Source of the DNA: Planococcus shixiaomingii
GTDB lineage: Bacteria > Bacillota > Bacilli > Bacillales_A > Planococcaceae
DNA length: 64,000 bases
Direction of reading: 5' to 3'
NCBI RefSeq assembly: GCF_030413615.1
Contig: NZ_CP129236.1
Coordinates: 2,092,001-2,156,000, forward strand
Shown here: positions 46,676-55,260 of the stretch, piece after piece
Position numbering within the stretch: position 1 is the first letter of the stretch
Layout: each line of letters opens with the position of its first letter
Made by a program: the position numbers and the translations under genes
Notes under the pieces: generated by a model
What the model saw: only the letters and a program-made list of their open reading frames with translations
The model's database searches: none
Told to the model about the DNA's origin: nothing

Positions 46676-47386
46676 TTACAATTTTGCTCTGGCTTTTATG
46701 ATGAGAAACTGTGGCCGTTTCATCAGCCGTTCATAGCTTTTTGGCGAATGCTCTTTAAACTGCAAAGTCGGCAGCGGTTCTATTACTTGCTCAATGGAAA
46801 AATTAGCGAGGGTGTTGTTCATTATTTCGTTTAACGGCCTTCGATAGAAAGGAACATCAAAAACTATCCCTTCTTTATGCCAGCGATCGACAATCAGTTC
46901 TGTAGAAAAATAGTGGTCGTCTTCCAACCAGCTGATATCGGTAAAAGGGTGATGAATCGAAAATAAAAAGACCCCATCCGGTTTCAGAATTCGCTGAAAT
47001 TCACTGAACGTTCCTTTCCAATTTTTAATATAATGAAGAGTCAACGAACTGAGGATCAAATCAAAAGAATCCCTTTCAAATGGCAGTTCATTTTCCAAGT
47101 CCAGGCATAGAATTTCTGCAGTACCTCCTACTCGCCGCTTGGCAGAAGAGACCATCTCCGGACTAATGTCAGTTGCGACCACATTGGCACCTCTTTTGAT
47201 CAATTGCTCGGTATACCAGCCAGCTGCACAACCTGCATCTAAAACATTCATGCCAGTTAAATCATTAGGCAATTGTGCTAACATTGCGGGCCTTTCGTAT
47301 TCGCTGTTAAAAAGACTGTTCGTATCAACAGCGGTCTCATAGATGCCAGCGAGTTGGTTGAATGTGTCTTTGACTTTTTCTTTCAT
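46676..47386 (-). CDS. class I SAM-dependent methyltransferase
   Basis: A 236-residue methyltransferase with motif I VLDAGCAAGWYTEQL near residue 47, DISPEMVSSAKRRV (motif II) and LILSSLTLHYIKNW (motif IV/V). The fold is of the UbiE/MenG-related Methyltransf_11 group, but the C-terminus (RRPLNEIMNTL...) is typical of unassigned small-molecule enzymes. AGAGGTGG precedes the ATG. Single gene; substrate unknown. Confidence 0.85.
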   Translation of the reverse strand: MKEKVKDTFNQLAGIYETAVDTNSLFNSEYERPAMLAQLPNDLTGMNVLDAGCAAGWYTEQLIKRGANVVATDISPEMVSSAKRRVGGTAEILCLDLENELPFERDSFDLILSSLTLHYIKNWKGTFSEFQRILKPDGVFLFSIHHPFTDISWLEDDHYFSTELIVDRWHKEGIVFDVPFYRRPLNEIMNNTLANFSIEQVIEPLPTLQFKEHSPKSYERLMKRPQFLIIKARAKL

Positions 47387-47472
47387 GGGCCACCTCTTTC
47401 AAAATATAAGTTCCTTCAAATTAATGATAATATACGAGGAGTATCCAATCTTTTAAAAACTGTCGAAAACGA

Positions 47473-47916
47473 GTGATTTTATTGATTTTCAAAAATAACG
47501 ATTCACATTATCTAAAGAAAAGAACTTATTATCTTTTAGCTATTGCAGCAACTATTCTTTTAGGCCTGGCTTCCAGGAAATACAGCCCATTTCTAAATTC
47601 TACTTTATCAGAAAATGCAGGGGATATACTATGGGCGATGATGGTTTATTTTGGATTCCGCTTTTTATTGGTCCATAAAAGCCTTTTGACAGCTATTTCC
47701 CTTAGTATTTTGTTCAGTTTCGGTATTGAGTTTAGCCAGCTATCTCAAGCCGACTGGATCAACGGTATTCGGCGGACATCCTTTGGCGCCTTGGTTCTGG
47801 GTCATGGTTTTCTTGCTATTGACCTCCTTCGGTATGCAATTGGGATTATACTTGCGTCATGTATAGATCAAGCAGCAAAAAAAGCCAACCTACACAGGCA
47901 CACTCCCTTGCGATGA
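47473..47916 (+). CDS. DUF2809-family membrane protein
   Basis: A 147-residue integral membrane protein with four hydrophobic segments (about 22-38, 52-72, 75-95, 110-130). GDILWAMMVYFGFRFLL, GIEFSQLSQADWINGIRRTSFGALVLGHGFLAIDLLRY matches what I know of DUF2809, whose function is unknown. The start is uncertain: GTG at 47473 has no clear ribosome site, and a TTG three codons later (47482) is preceded by GAGTGA. Confidence 0.75.
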   Translation: MILLIFKNNDSHYLKKRTYYLLAIAATILLGLASRKYSPFLNSTLSENAGDILWAMMVYFGFRFLLVHKSLLTAISLSILFSFGIEFSQLSQADWINGIRRTSFGALVLGHGFLAIDLLRYAIGIILASCIDQAAKKANLHRHTPLR

Positions 47917-48008
47917 TCGACTTTATTCATGCCGTTATAGAACGTATATCTTTCCAAAATTGCACTGATTATACCAATCTTGTATTCAAGTAAACTATTT
48001 GAAAAACA

Positions 48009-48044
48009 AAAAAGCAGCGGCTTGTATAAAGCCATCTGCTCTTT
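48009..48044 (-). terminator. terminator of the IDEAL-domain gene
   Basis: AAAGCAG..GGCTT pairs with AAGCC..CTGCTCTTT around GTATA; 30 bases downstream of the stop codon. Confidence 0.65.
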
Positions 48045-48073
48045 CATTGATTTCCTATTAACTGCATTTTTGT

Positions 48074-48400
48074 TTAATTTACTGTTTGTTTTTTCGAGTT
48101 CAACTCTGCGGAAAGCTCATTGAACCATTCCTTGTCACCCGTAGATAGCGCAAGGTCGATTAAAAATTCAAGTTGTCCAGCATCTTTGTTACCAGCTTCC
48201 GGCATGCTTTCAACTTGGTTAACAGACATTGGTATTGTTTTTCCGATTAGCTCTTCGTTGTCGCTTTCTGCGACAACTACATTCACCGCTTCTTGGATGA
48301 TGCTCATTGAATCGATAAAACCAATGATCAGCTCCCCGTGTCGGGATACGCCTTTAACCCAGTCGCTTGTTTTTAAAATGGTTTTGTTGTTATTTATCAT
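48074..48400 (-). CDS. IDEAL-domain protein
   Basis: A 108-residue soluble protein. The C-terminal QLEFLIDLALSTGDKEWFNELSAEL is the IDEAL domain found in Bacilli. The N-terminal 70 residues (SDWVKGVSRHGELIIGFIDSM) form a small beta-rich region. IDEAL domains mark small proteins often linked to regulation, but the function here is unknown. AGAGGTG precedes the ATG. It is downstream of the DsbA/FrnE gene by 30 bases, so co-transcription is likely. Confidence 0.8.
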   Translation of the reverse strand: MINNNKTILKTSDWVKGVSRHGELIIGFIDSMSIIQEAVNVVVAESDNEELIGKTIPMSVNQVESMPEAGNKDAGQLEFLIDLALSTGDKEWFNELSAELNSKKQTVN

Positions 48401-48430
48401 AGGTTTACACCTCTTTTTCAGATTATCGTT

Positions 48431-49081
48431 TCAGCAGAATCCGTCGATACCACATGCCATTCCTTCAAAAAGAACTTTCGGCTTTTGTTTTTTCAGTTCT
48501 TCTTCGATGACCTGCTCGATTGTTTCTTTCGAATGGATACCGGCAAGTTTCGTTTCACCAATAACAAATGTCGGAACTGCTGTAATGTCCGCTTCCTCGT
48601 AAGCGTGCTCGAGGGCTTGTTGATGGGTTTTTTTATATTTTCGAGAAACTAAGGCTTCGCGGTACTCATTTTCGTTCAAGCCAATTTCACCTGCGAGCTT
48701 TGTCAAAACTTCGATGTTGCCGATATCCTGTCCTTCTTGGAAAAACGCTTTAAGCATACGTTCGTTGTAGAGCTCAGCCTTTCCGTTTTCCTTTGCATAT
48801 TGAAAGCCTTCAAAGGCTAAATGGGTATGCGGTTGCGGAGAAACATCAGGAAGGGTTATATCGATTCCCATTTTTTCAGCCATAGGATAGACCGATTGCG
48901 CCCAGGTTGTTTGAAGATAATCATCTTCTGGACGCAATGTCGAAGTTGGAGATGGCCGCAGCTCATAAGGCATCCATTCAACTTCCACATCTTTTCCTTT
49001 GACTGCTTCCTCAAGCGGCTGTTCAGCCAAGAAGCAAAACGGGCAAACATAATCAGAATAGACTTTTACTTTTAATGCCAT
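48431..49081 (-). CDS. DsbA-family (FrnE-like) thiol oxidoreductase
   Basis: A 216-residue thioredoxin-fold protein with the active site CPFC (Cys13, Cys16) in YVCPFCF and the cis-Pro segment ITAVPTFVIG near residue 180. A second cysteine pair ends the protein (ACGIDGFC, spaced by five). FrnE of Deinococcus has an extra C-terminal Cys pair too, though with different spacing. No signal peptide, so it acts in the cytoplasm, possibly as a disulfide isomerase or oxidative-stress protein. GGAAGG precedes the ATG. Confidence 0.87.
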   Translation of the reverse strand: MALKVKVYSDYVCPFCFLAEQPLEEAVKGKDVEVEWMPYELRPSPTSTLRPEDDYLQTTWAQSVYPMAEKMGIDITLPDVSPQPHTHLAFEGFQYAKENGKAELYNERMLKAFFQEGQDIGNIEVLTKLAGEIGLNENEYREALVSRKYKKTHQQALEHAYEEADITAVPTFVIGETKLAGIHSKETIEQVIEEELKKQKPKVLFEGMACGIDGFC

Positions 49082-49390
49082 ATCAATAACCTTCCTTTCA
49101 ATCAGTCGGCAAGTTCTAAAGAAATCGCACTATAACTTATTTCATTTAATGTCAAAATTAGTCCAATTCCTCTTAATGCTTTTAAATGCATCTACTTTAT
49201 TGAGGTTTAATCGTTGAAAAAATTGTAATACAAAGTAGTTCTCTTTGCATTTACAGGGATACTAATTAGAATTTTACGCTTGTATAGATGTTATTACAAT
49301 TTATTTGCTTTTAATTCGAGATAACTTTTTCTTAATTTACTTTAAACTATGAGTAATTCATGTAGCAGCAAATAGTTATTCCAATAAAAC
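49082..49390. other. AT-rich intergenic region upstream of the DsbA gene
   Basis: No gene or clear repeat. It holds the DsbA promoter (minus strand) and possibly a plus-strand promoter feeding the orphan terminator at 49393-49434. Confidence 0.35.
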
Positions 49391-49392
49391 GC

Positions 49393-49434
49393 AACAGCCA
49401 GCATCAAAACTTCTTAATTTTGATGCTGGCTGTT
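49393..49434 (+). terminator. orphan 17-bp perfect terminator hairpin; possible small RNA end
   Basis: AACAGCCAGCATCAAAA (49393-49409) pairs perfectly with TTTTGATGCTGGCTGTT (49418-49434), followed by TTTC. On the plus strand no gene lies upstream within 1.4 kb, and on the minus strand no gene ends near it, so a small RNA may end here. Confidence 0.55.
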
Positions 49435-49480
49435 TTCTATACAATTAATATAAGTTGAATTAAAGAAATTAACTTTTGCA

Positions 49481-49574
49481 CACCGCTTCGATCGCTTTGG
49501 GCATAGCTTCCGCAATAAGCCGAAAAACAACCATCCGTCTTATTGCTTCGCTTAGCCCATAGGCGCGCTGAAGC
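49481..49574 (+). repeat. ~90-nt intergenic hairpin repeat, copy A
   Basis: Starts CACCGCTTCGATCGCTTT; outer stem GGGCATAGC / GCTTAGCCC, inner stem GCAATAAG / CTTATTGC. Related to copies B (54692-54788) and C (55066-55152, inverted). Confidence 0.65.
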
Positions 49575-49650
49575 TTAAGAAATCTCTTGAAATTCAAAGT
49601 GACCACCGTCATGTTAGCTGTTTTACTACTAGTTGACTAGAATATATGAA

Positions 49651-49723
49651 GCAAAACAGCGATGAAAACCATATGCTCCTGTATCGCTGCGCTGCTTCGT
49701 CGCTGAAAGCGAGATTGTTTTGC
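49651..49723. repeat. imperfect hairpin with 8-bp terminal arms
   Basis: GCAAAACA (49651-49658) and TGTTTTGC (49716-49723) enclose a GC-rich core with GCTGCGCTGCTTCGTCGCTG. It may be a further degenerate intergenic repeat, with no gene seen. Confidence 0.35.
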
Positions 49724-49831
49724 GGAATATCAACAGCTATAAATAGTAAGTTCAAAATCTATAGTTAATGTAGATCTTGCTACTAACACCATTTTATCAA
49801 TAGAGTGTTTCTTTCCAATGTTCTAGACGCT

Positions 49832-49877
49832 AAAAACGCTTTCCGGCATGTCGATAAAGAGACAGCCAGAAAGCGCT
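49832..49877 (-). terminator. terminator of the monooxygenase - dehydrogenase operon
   Basis: On the minus strand AGCGCTTTC(T)GGC..GTC pairs with GAC..GCC(G)GAAAGCGTTTTT. It ends the operon 28 bases after the stop at 49905. Confidence 0.8.
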
Positions 49878-49904
49878 ATATAGCATCTTATTTAATGAAG
49901 GAAC

Positions 49905-51410
49905 TCATACTTTTTCAGCTAATGCAGTTTTGGCAAATTGAGCAGCTTGTTCCCCCGCAATTTTACCGAACACGGCACCAGCCATCAACCCTGCGCCTCC
50001 TGGATAATTATCATAAAACAGACCACCCGCAGCTTCGCCCGCTGCATATAAGCCTTTGATTTTTTGGTACATAGTGCTTTGGACTTCTGCCCGCTCGTTG
50101 ATTTTCAATCCGCCGAATGTGAACGTGATGCCGCAAGTCACCGCATAAGCTTCAAAAGGAGCCGTATCGATGCGATTCGCCCAATTGGTTTTGGCCACAT
50201 CGATCCCGGCTGTTTTGCGGCCGTCTTTTTCGTTGGGATTAAACGACACCGAGTCATCGATGGCCGCGTTGTAGGCGGCCACTTCTTTCAAGAATTTTTC
50301 TTTGTTGATGCCTTCCATTTTGTCCGCCAATTCTTCAAGTGTATTGGCTTTGACTTTTGTCACGTGCTTGCCTTTATACTCCTCGCGCAATAAATGCGAT
50401 ACGTTGCCATCAAAAATCTGCCAGGCGCAATTGTCTTTTTGCTCCAAAATCAAACGGCCGTATTTGGCGTACGTATAGTTCCGGAAGTCGGCGCCTTCAT
50501 CCAAAAAGCGTTGGCCGTCCATATTGACCAGGATGCCGAAAGGGTAGCTGAGCCGCTGGAAACCTTCTTGGAAATCGGGAAGGTAACGGTCGCCGGTCAC
50601 TGCATGCGCCATCGACCAGTTGCCTGCTGAAAGCGCGCCGATGTTCAAAGCCATCGCGATGCCTTCACCGGTATTGTAACGGCTCCCACGTGTATGGACA
50701 ACGTCCCATTTTGGTCCAAGATACTTGGTGCGCATCTCGACATTCGCATGGAAACCACCTGAGGCGATGATGACCGCTTTTGCACGAATGGTTTTACTGC
50801 GTCCTTGTTCTTTCACCTTGACACCTTGAATTCCTTCGTCATCGTGCAACAAATCAATTGCCATTGTTTCGTATAAAATTCGGGCACCTTGATTTGATGC
50901 TTCAGTATGCAGCGCTTCAACCAGTCCATGGCCGCCGCCCACCGATTCCAAAATCATGCCACCCCAAAACTTGAAAATGCCATTGATTTTGAATGCCTGG
51001 CGCCCGTAAATCGGAATAAAATGAATATTGTGCTGCGTCAGCCACTTCATCGTGTCAAAACTTTCACCTGTTAAGATCGAAGCTAGTTCAGGATCGGTTT
51101 TGTAATTGGTCATGCGGCAAAGATCTTCGTAATATTGCTCTTCGCTATAGCTTCCGAAATCCGTCATACGGAGATCTTCTTCGTCTAGATCCGGGATGAT
51201 TGCCTGGATGTCTTCGGTTCCGTTATACGCAAAACGAATCGAACCGTGGGTATACGTGGTGTTGCCGCCTTTTTCTTTTTCAGGCGACTTTTCCAGGACA
51301 ATCACGCGAGCTCCTTGTTCCCCAGCCGCAAGAGCTGCACACATTGCCGCATTGCCGGCTCCTATAATCACAACATCTGTTTCATAGTGGTGCTCGGTTT
51401 TCTCTTCCAT
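49905..51410 (-). CDS. FAD-dependent dehydrogenase (tricarballylate-dehydrogenase / fumarate-reductase-like) 1
   Basis: A 501-residue FAD_binding_2 protein. The FAD motif VVIIGAGNAAMCAALAA starts near residue 14; KAVIIASGGFHANVEMR near 215; C-terminal LYAAGEAAGGLFYDNYPGGAGLMAGAVFGKIAG is typical of TcuA, KstD and fumarate reductases. It would oxidise or reduce a C-C bond next to a carbonyl. It has no heme domain. The start is ATG 51410 after GGGAGG. It is the last gene of the monooxygenase - dioxygenase - hydrolase - dehydrogenase operon, so the substrate is probably an intermediate of that pathway. Confidence 0.88.
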   Translation of the reverse strand: MEEKTEHHYETDVVIIGAGNAAMCAALAAGEQGARVIVLEKSPEKEKGGNTTYTHGSIRFAYNGTEDIQAIIPDLDEEDLRMTDFGSYSEEQYYEDLCRMTNYKTDPELASILTGESFDTMKWLTQHNIHFIPIYGRQAFKINGIFKFWGGMILESVGGGHGLVEALHTEASNQGARILYETMAIDLLHDDEGIQGVKVKEQGRSKTIRAKAVIIASGGFHANVEMRTKYLGPKWDVVHTRGSRYNTGEGIAMALNIGALSAGNWSMAHAVTGDRYLPDFQEGFQRLSYPFGILVNMDGQRFLDEGADFRNYTYAKYGRLILEQKDNCAWQIFDGNVSHLLREEYKGKHVTKVKANTLEELADKMEGINKEKFLKEVAAYNAAIDDSVSFNPNEKDGRKTAGIDVAKTNWANRIDTAPFEAYAVTCGITFTFGGLKINERAEVQSTMYQKIKGLYAAGEAAGGLFYDNYPGGAGLMAGAVFGKIAGEQAAQFAKTALAEKV

Positions 51411-51428
51411 AAAGCCACCTCCCATCAC

Positions 51429-52280
51429 TTATATTTTCTTACTAAAAAATGATTGGATGAGTGCATGGAAACTGTCTTTCTTTTCAAGCTGTGCCCAGTG
51501 TCCACATTGGCCGAACACATGCAGCTGCGCATTTTTCAAGTGCTGGACCAAATAATAGCTCGAATCAACCGAACAGACTTTGTCGTTCAAACCGTGAACT
51601 AAAAGCACTTCGTTCTCGATGCGGTTCAATGCCACCACTGGTACAGGCACAGCGGCTGTAGCAAAAATCGAATCGTTAGAGCGCCGCACTTCTGACTGCA
51701 TGGCTGTGTCAAAGCGGACATCCAGAATGCTGTCGATTACCGGCTGCATCTCTTTTTCGTCATAGACGAACCAGCCCATGATTTGTTTTAATTTCTTTTT
51801 GCTAGGATTGTCATAAAATCCTTTTGCCCGTGCCAGTTCAAAACTTAACTTCGTATTCGGTGTGCCTCCTGGCCCCATCAGCACCACTTGATTAAAACGC
51901 TCCGGAAATTCAAGCAATAACTCAAGAGCAATCGAACACCCTAACGAATTGCCAACCACATGCACTTTTTTAAGTTTCAAATGATCTAGCAGTTCAATGG
52001 TTTGGTTGATCCACTGATCCATCCATTGCTGGCGGTTTTTCAGCGGCTCTTCCGGATGGCTGCTTTTTCCGAAACCGTATAGATCCGGTGCCAAACAGTG
52101 ATAATTCTCACCAACTTCTTCGAGCGCTCTCCGCCAATTGGCAAATGCAGTAACTCCCGGCCCTGAACCGTGCAAAAACAAAATGGTTTCTGTATGCTGT
52201 TCGCCTGAGCGGTTTAAATATGTAGCGAAATTCTCCGTCTGAACAACTTCCTGTGTTACCGTGTTTGTCAAAAAAGTCAT
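51429..52280 (-). CDS. meta-cleavage product hydrolase-like alpha/beta hydrolase
   Basis: A 283-residue C-C bond hydrolase candidate (BphD/MhpC/HsaD-like). HGSGPGVTAFANW near residues 37-49 is the oxyanion/substrate strand of this group. Catalytic residues: Ser112 (GNSLGC), Asp233 (HGLNDKV), His261 (GQCGHWAQ). Note GNSLGC where GNSMGG is more usual. Coming right after an extradiol dioxygenase gene, it likely hydrolyses the ring-opened dienoate. GGAAGGAG precedes the ATG. Confidence 0.87.
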   Translation of the reverse strand: MTFLTNTVTQEVVQTENFATYLNRSGEQHTETILFLHGSGPGVTAFANWRRALEEVGENYHCLAPDLYGFGKSSHPEEPLKNRQQWMDQWINQTIELLDHLKLKKVHVVGNSLGCSIALELLLEFPERFNQVVLMGPGGTPNTKLSFELARAKGFYDNPSKKKLKQIMGWFVYDEKEMQPVIDSILDVRFDTAMQSEVRRSNDSIFATAAVPVPVVALNRIENEVLLVHGLNDKVCSVDSSYYLVQHLKNAQLHVFGQCGHWAQLEKKDSFHALIQSFFSKKI

Positions 52281-52313
52281 ATTTTTTCTCCTTCCGCTTT
52301 ATAATCCATTTTA

Positions 52314-53264
52314 TTAGGCTTCAATCGTCTCTTTGATTAATTCTTTTTTGTCGATGCTGTCTCCCCAATACGTATTACCGAAAGCGCGCTCGCTCTCGTG
52401 CCACCGGATCGGCTCCCAGTCCGGTTCGAATATCAAATAGCTCCCTGTGAACAGCTCCACCCGGCAGCCGCTGCCTGGATCGGTCACATACAAATACAAG
52501 GCTTGGGAAATGGCATGCTTTCCGGGTCCCACAAAATCAAAATTGTGTTCACGGAGAATATCAGCCGCACGCAGAATATCCTGCGAATCATCCAGCCAAT
52601 ACGAGATATGGTGCAGCCGCGCTTTTGTCGGCGTCTCTGGACGTGATACAAGTGCCACGTCATGCACCAATTGCGTAACACTCATCCAGCCTGCCAGGAC
52701 ATCTCCCGCATCATTCGCTAAGAACTCGCGCATTTTGAAGCCCACTATATTTTCCATGAAGGCATAAGTAAGGGTTGAATCCGCTGAAGTATGGAGATTG
52801 ACATGATCCAATCGGCGCGGCGAAACCCCTTTTGCCCATGATTTATACGTTTGATTTTTAAGGACTGAGCGGCGATGCTCGTCCACCGGCGGCCGTTCAA
52901 CATCATAGTAAAGCTGAAACGTATGGCCGCTCGGCACCTGAAACTCGATTGATTCCCCGATTCCTGGAATTGACCAAGCTTCAACATTTTTGACTGCGAC
53001 GCCTTCTTCTTCAAAAAGATTTTGAAAGCCCTGAACGTCCTCTTTTTTCTTTGTGCGCCAGCCAATATGCTTCACATACCCGCGTTCGCCTTGTTCAATA
53101 GACAGCGTATGGTGCTGAAAATCTCCCCAAGCCCGCAAGTAATGGACGCCGTCTTTTTCTTCCGTTTCTTCTAAACCGATCACGTCTTTAAAAAACACCA
53201 GCGACTTTTCCAAATCTGCCGATACTAATGAAATATAGCCAAGCTTTGCAATTTCCGGCTTCAA
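52314..53264 (-). CDS. extradiol ring-cleavage dioxygenase (type I, VOC fold)
   Basis: A 316-residue two-domain extradiol dioxygenase. The Fe(II) ligands of the C-terminal domain can be placed: His154 (LDHVNLH), His219 (ARLHHISYW; His218 alternative) and Glu270 (CRVELFTG). The N-terminal VOC domain (YISLVSADLEKSLVFF) is present as in HsaC/BphC. It would cut a catechol next to its hydroxyls with O2. The start is TTG 53264 behind AGGAGGGG. Its C-terminal AFGNTYWGDS also occurs in the truncated gene at the right edge. Confidence 0.9.
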   Translation of the reverse strand: MKPEIAKLGYISLVSADLEKSLVFFKDVIGLEETEEKDGVHYLRAWGDFQHHTLSIEQGERGYVKHIGWRTKKKEDVQGFQNLFEEEGVAVKNVEAWSIPGIGESIEFQVPSGHTFQLYYDVERPPVDEHRRSVLKNQTYKSWAKGVSPRRLDHVNLHTSADSTLTYAFMENIVGFKMREFLANDAGDVLAGWMSVTQLVHDVALVSRPETPTKARLHHISYWLDDSQDILRAADILREHNFDFVGPGKHAISQALYLYVTDPGSGCRVELFTGSYLIFEPDWEPIRWHESERAFGNTYWGDSIDKKELIKETIEA

Positions 53265-53319
53265 CCGAACCCCTCCTCAACCCAACAACTTTTTTGTAAG
53301 CGCGTACATTTTTTAGCGC

Positions 53320-54522
53320 TTAATACCGAACCGCATTTGATTCAAGTCCTGACAATACCCGACCGAAGTTTTCTTTTGTAATGATTGGCGATAACGAACG
53401 GTGCGAGTGCAAAACCAAAAAGTCCAGCAAAATTCGCTGCATCGGGTGTCCGTTATAAGCAAACCCGGAACCGCTTGCTGACATCAATAAATCCATCGCT
53501 TCTTTCAGCAATTGATTGGCATAGCCGATATCGGCTAAAGTTTTAACGCGGGCATGGCGTCCCATGTACTCTTTCGCTTCTGCGCTGGCATCCAGATCAT
53601 CCGCCACTTTAAAGAAGAAAATTTCCGCTGTTTCAATTTTCAGTTCCGCTTCTGCGATGATGGCATGCGTACTTGCCGCATCTTTCACAAATTCAACGCC
53701 CATATGAGCGGCGCGGCGGTTCGGCAAACCTTGCTTGAAGAACTCCATCGCCGACTTGAGCATGCCCACCCCAGGCAACCCAAGAGACAAGATCAATGCC
53801 GGGAAAAGAGCAGTGTGATAAAGCGGAATATCGCGCAAATGTGCGGATTCAAAATCGCCATCGAGCGCTTTGACAAACGACGTGCAGCGATGCTCCGGAA
53901 TAAAGACGTTGGTCATTTTCACACTGTTGCTGCCGGTTCCTTTCAAGCCCATTACATGCCAGTCATCCATGATTTCCATTTCGCTGAACGGCAGTGTCAT
54001 TAATATTTGGTCAACCATTTTGCCTTCTTCGTTTATGATCGGCATTCCGAAATATCCCCATGTTGCATGGAGCGATCCCGAACAGAACATCCAGAAACCT
54101 TCTTCGATCAAATATCCGCCATCGACTTTTTTGGCGATGCATTTGCGTGGTTCATAAACCCCTGCAAAAAGGACATTGTTTTCATCTTGTCCAAAAATTT
54201 CTTCATGCGTTTTCTCACTGAATGATTCGGCCACCATCAATTCACGGATCGCACATAAAGCCACGATCCAGCCCGTTGAGCCGCAGCCTTTCGAAATTTC
54301 GACAATCGCCTCGCTGTAAGTGCGCATGTTTTGTTCTTGCCCACCGTACCGTTTTGGCCGCAGCATTTTAAATAGACCTAAGTCTTTTAATTCTTTTATC
54401 GTAGCTTCTGGAATGCGGCGAGTTTCTTCAGTTTCTTTTGCACGTTCTCTTAAAGACGGTATCAGCGATTTAGCCGCTGCTACTACGTCTACTTTGCTTT
54501 CTTGTTGGATTACAGGATTCAT
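53320..54522 (-). CDS. group D flavin-dependent aromatic monooxygenase (HsaA/HpaH-like)
   Basis: A 400-residue protein of the acyl-CoA-dehydrogenase fold used by flavin monooxygenases such as HsaA and p-hydroxyphenylacetate hydroxylase C2. Features: RRIPEATIKELKDLGLFKML, GCGSTGWIVAL, FCSGSLHATWG, VMGLKGTGSNSV and a C-terminal HRSLSPIITKENFGRVL. It would hydroxylate a phenol to a catechol with FMNH2 or FADH2 supplied by a separate reductase, which is not in the window. The start is ATG 54522 with AGGAG ten bases upstream. First gene of its operon. Confidence 0.85.
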   Translation of the reverse strand: MNPVIQQESKVDVVAAAKSLIPSLRERAKETEETRRIPEATIKELKDLGLFKMLRPKRYGGQEQNMRTYSEAIVEISKGCGSTGWIVALCAIRELMVAESFSEKTHEEIFGQDENNVLFAGVYEPRKCIAKKVDGGYLIEEGFWMFCSGSLHATWGYFGMPIINEEGKMVDQILMTLPFSEMEIMDDWHVMGLKGTGSNSVKMTNVFIPEHRCTSFVKALDGDFESAHLRDIPLYHTALFPALILSLGLPGVGMLKSAMEFFKQGLPNRRAAHMGVEFVKDAASTHAIIAEAELKIETAEIFFFKVADDLDASAEAKEYMGRHARVKTLADIGYANQLLKEAMDLLMSASGSGFAYNGHPMQRILLDFLVLHSHRSLSPIITKENFGRVLSGLESNAVRY

Positions 54523-54691
54523 ATTCGGTCCACTCCTCTGCATCTTTTTCTTTCTACCCTCAATTTAAAGAAATTTCAGAATTAATTAAAGATGAAAAAG
54601 CATTCGATTTCAGTACGTTTTCCAATAAAAATTACTTGTTTTTCTTTATAGAATCTCTTTTTTCGTTATTTTTTCGATGATTCTTTTTATA

Positions 54692-54788
54692 CACCGCTTC
54701 TGCCGCTCTGGGCAGGACTCCCGCTATGAGCCGAGAAGAGCACTCGTCTCACAGCTTCGTCTCGCCCTTGGACGCGCCGGCGCTGGAG
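54692..54788 (+). repeat. ~90-nt intergenic hairpin repeat, copy B
   Basis: Starts CACCGCTTCTGCCGCTCT; outer stem GGGCAGGAC / GTCTCGCCC, inner stem GCTATGAG / CTCACAGC. Same layout as copies A and C but different stem bases. Confidence 0.65.
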
Positions 54789-55065
54789 AGGCTTATAAAA
54801 AGTGATTGAATAAGTTTCACTTTTCGGTTAAAAATTCAGAGTAGAACAATGGAGAACTATGTATAGCCTCTACATTTCAACTGACTCTGCATCGTCGTAT
54901 TAGCTTTGGAACAATAAGGTTTTACGCTATGTACAGGAATTCTACTTATAAGTTTCGGCAGATATTTATCTTAGTTCTAATCGTAGGAGTTACTAGAATT
55001 GATTATTTTTGTATGTTAAAGTTTTCACTCCTTTTCTGTAAACTTTTAAAAAACTTTAACAAGTG
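54789..55065. other. gene-free stretch between inverted hairpin repeats
   Basis: AT-rich, no open frame with a ribosome site, and no promoter placed with confidence. The monooxygenase-operon promoter must lie between here and 54540. Confidence 0.35.
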
Positions 55066-55152
55066 AGACGCGTCAAAGGGCTAGGCGAAGCAAGAAGATT
55101 AGCGGTTTGTGCTAAGCTTCTTGTGAGAGCCATGCCCAGAGCGGCCGAACGG
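55066..55152 (-). repeat. ~90-nt intergenic hairpin repeat, copy C (inverted)
   Basis: On the minus strand GCCGCTCTGGGCATGGC ... GCCTAGCCCTTTGACGCG; outer stem GGGCATGGC / GCCTAGCCC, long inner stem AAGAAGCTTAGC / GCTAATCTTCTT. It faces copy B across about 280 bases. Confidence 0.65.
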
Positions 55153-55187
55153 TTATTATTACTAATCTTATATATAATTTGATATAA

Positions 55188-55235
55188 AAAAGGCAATTCA
55201 GACAGTCTTTGAAAAGACTCTTCTGGATTGCCTTT
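55188..55235 (-). terminator. terminator of the aromatic-pathway regulator gene
   Basis: AAAGGCAAT..CAGA..AGTCTTT pairs with AAAGACT..TCTGG..ATTGCCTTT; 26 bases downstream of the stop at 55261. Confidence 0.75.
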
Positions 55236-55260
55236 ATTTTATTTACTATCTGGCAGAGTT

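Noticed and set aside
49805..50059. 84-codon plus-strand frame
   Set aside because: It runs across the operon terminator and antisense to the FAD dehydrogenase gene.
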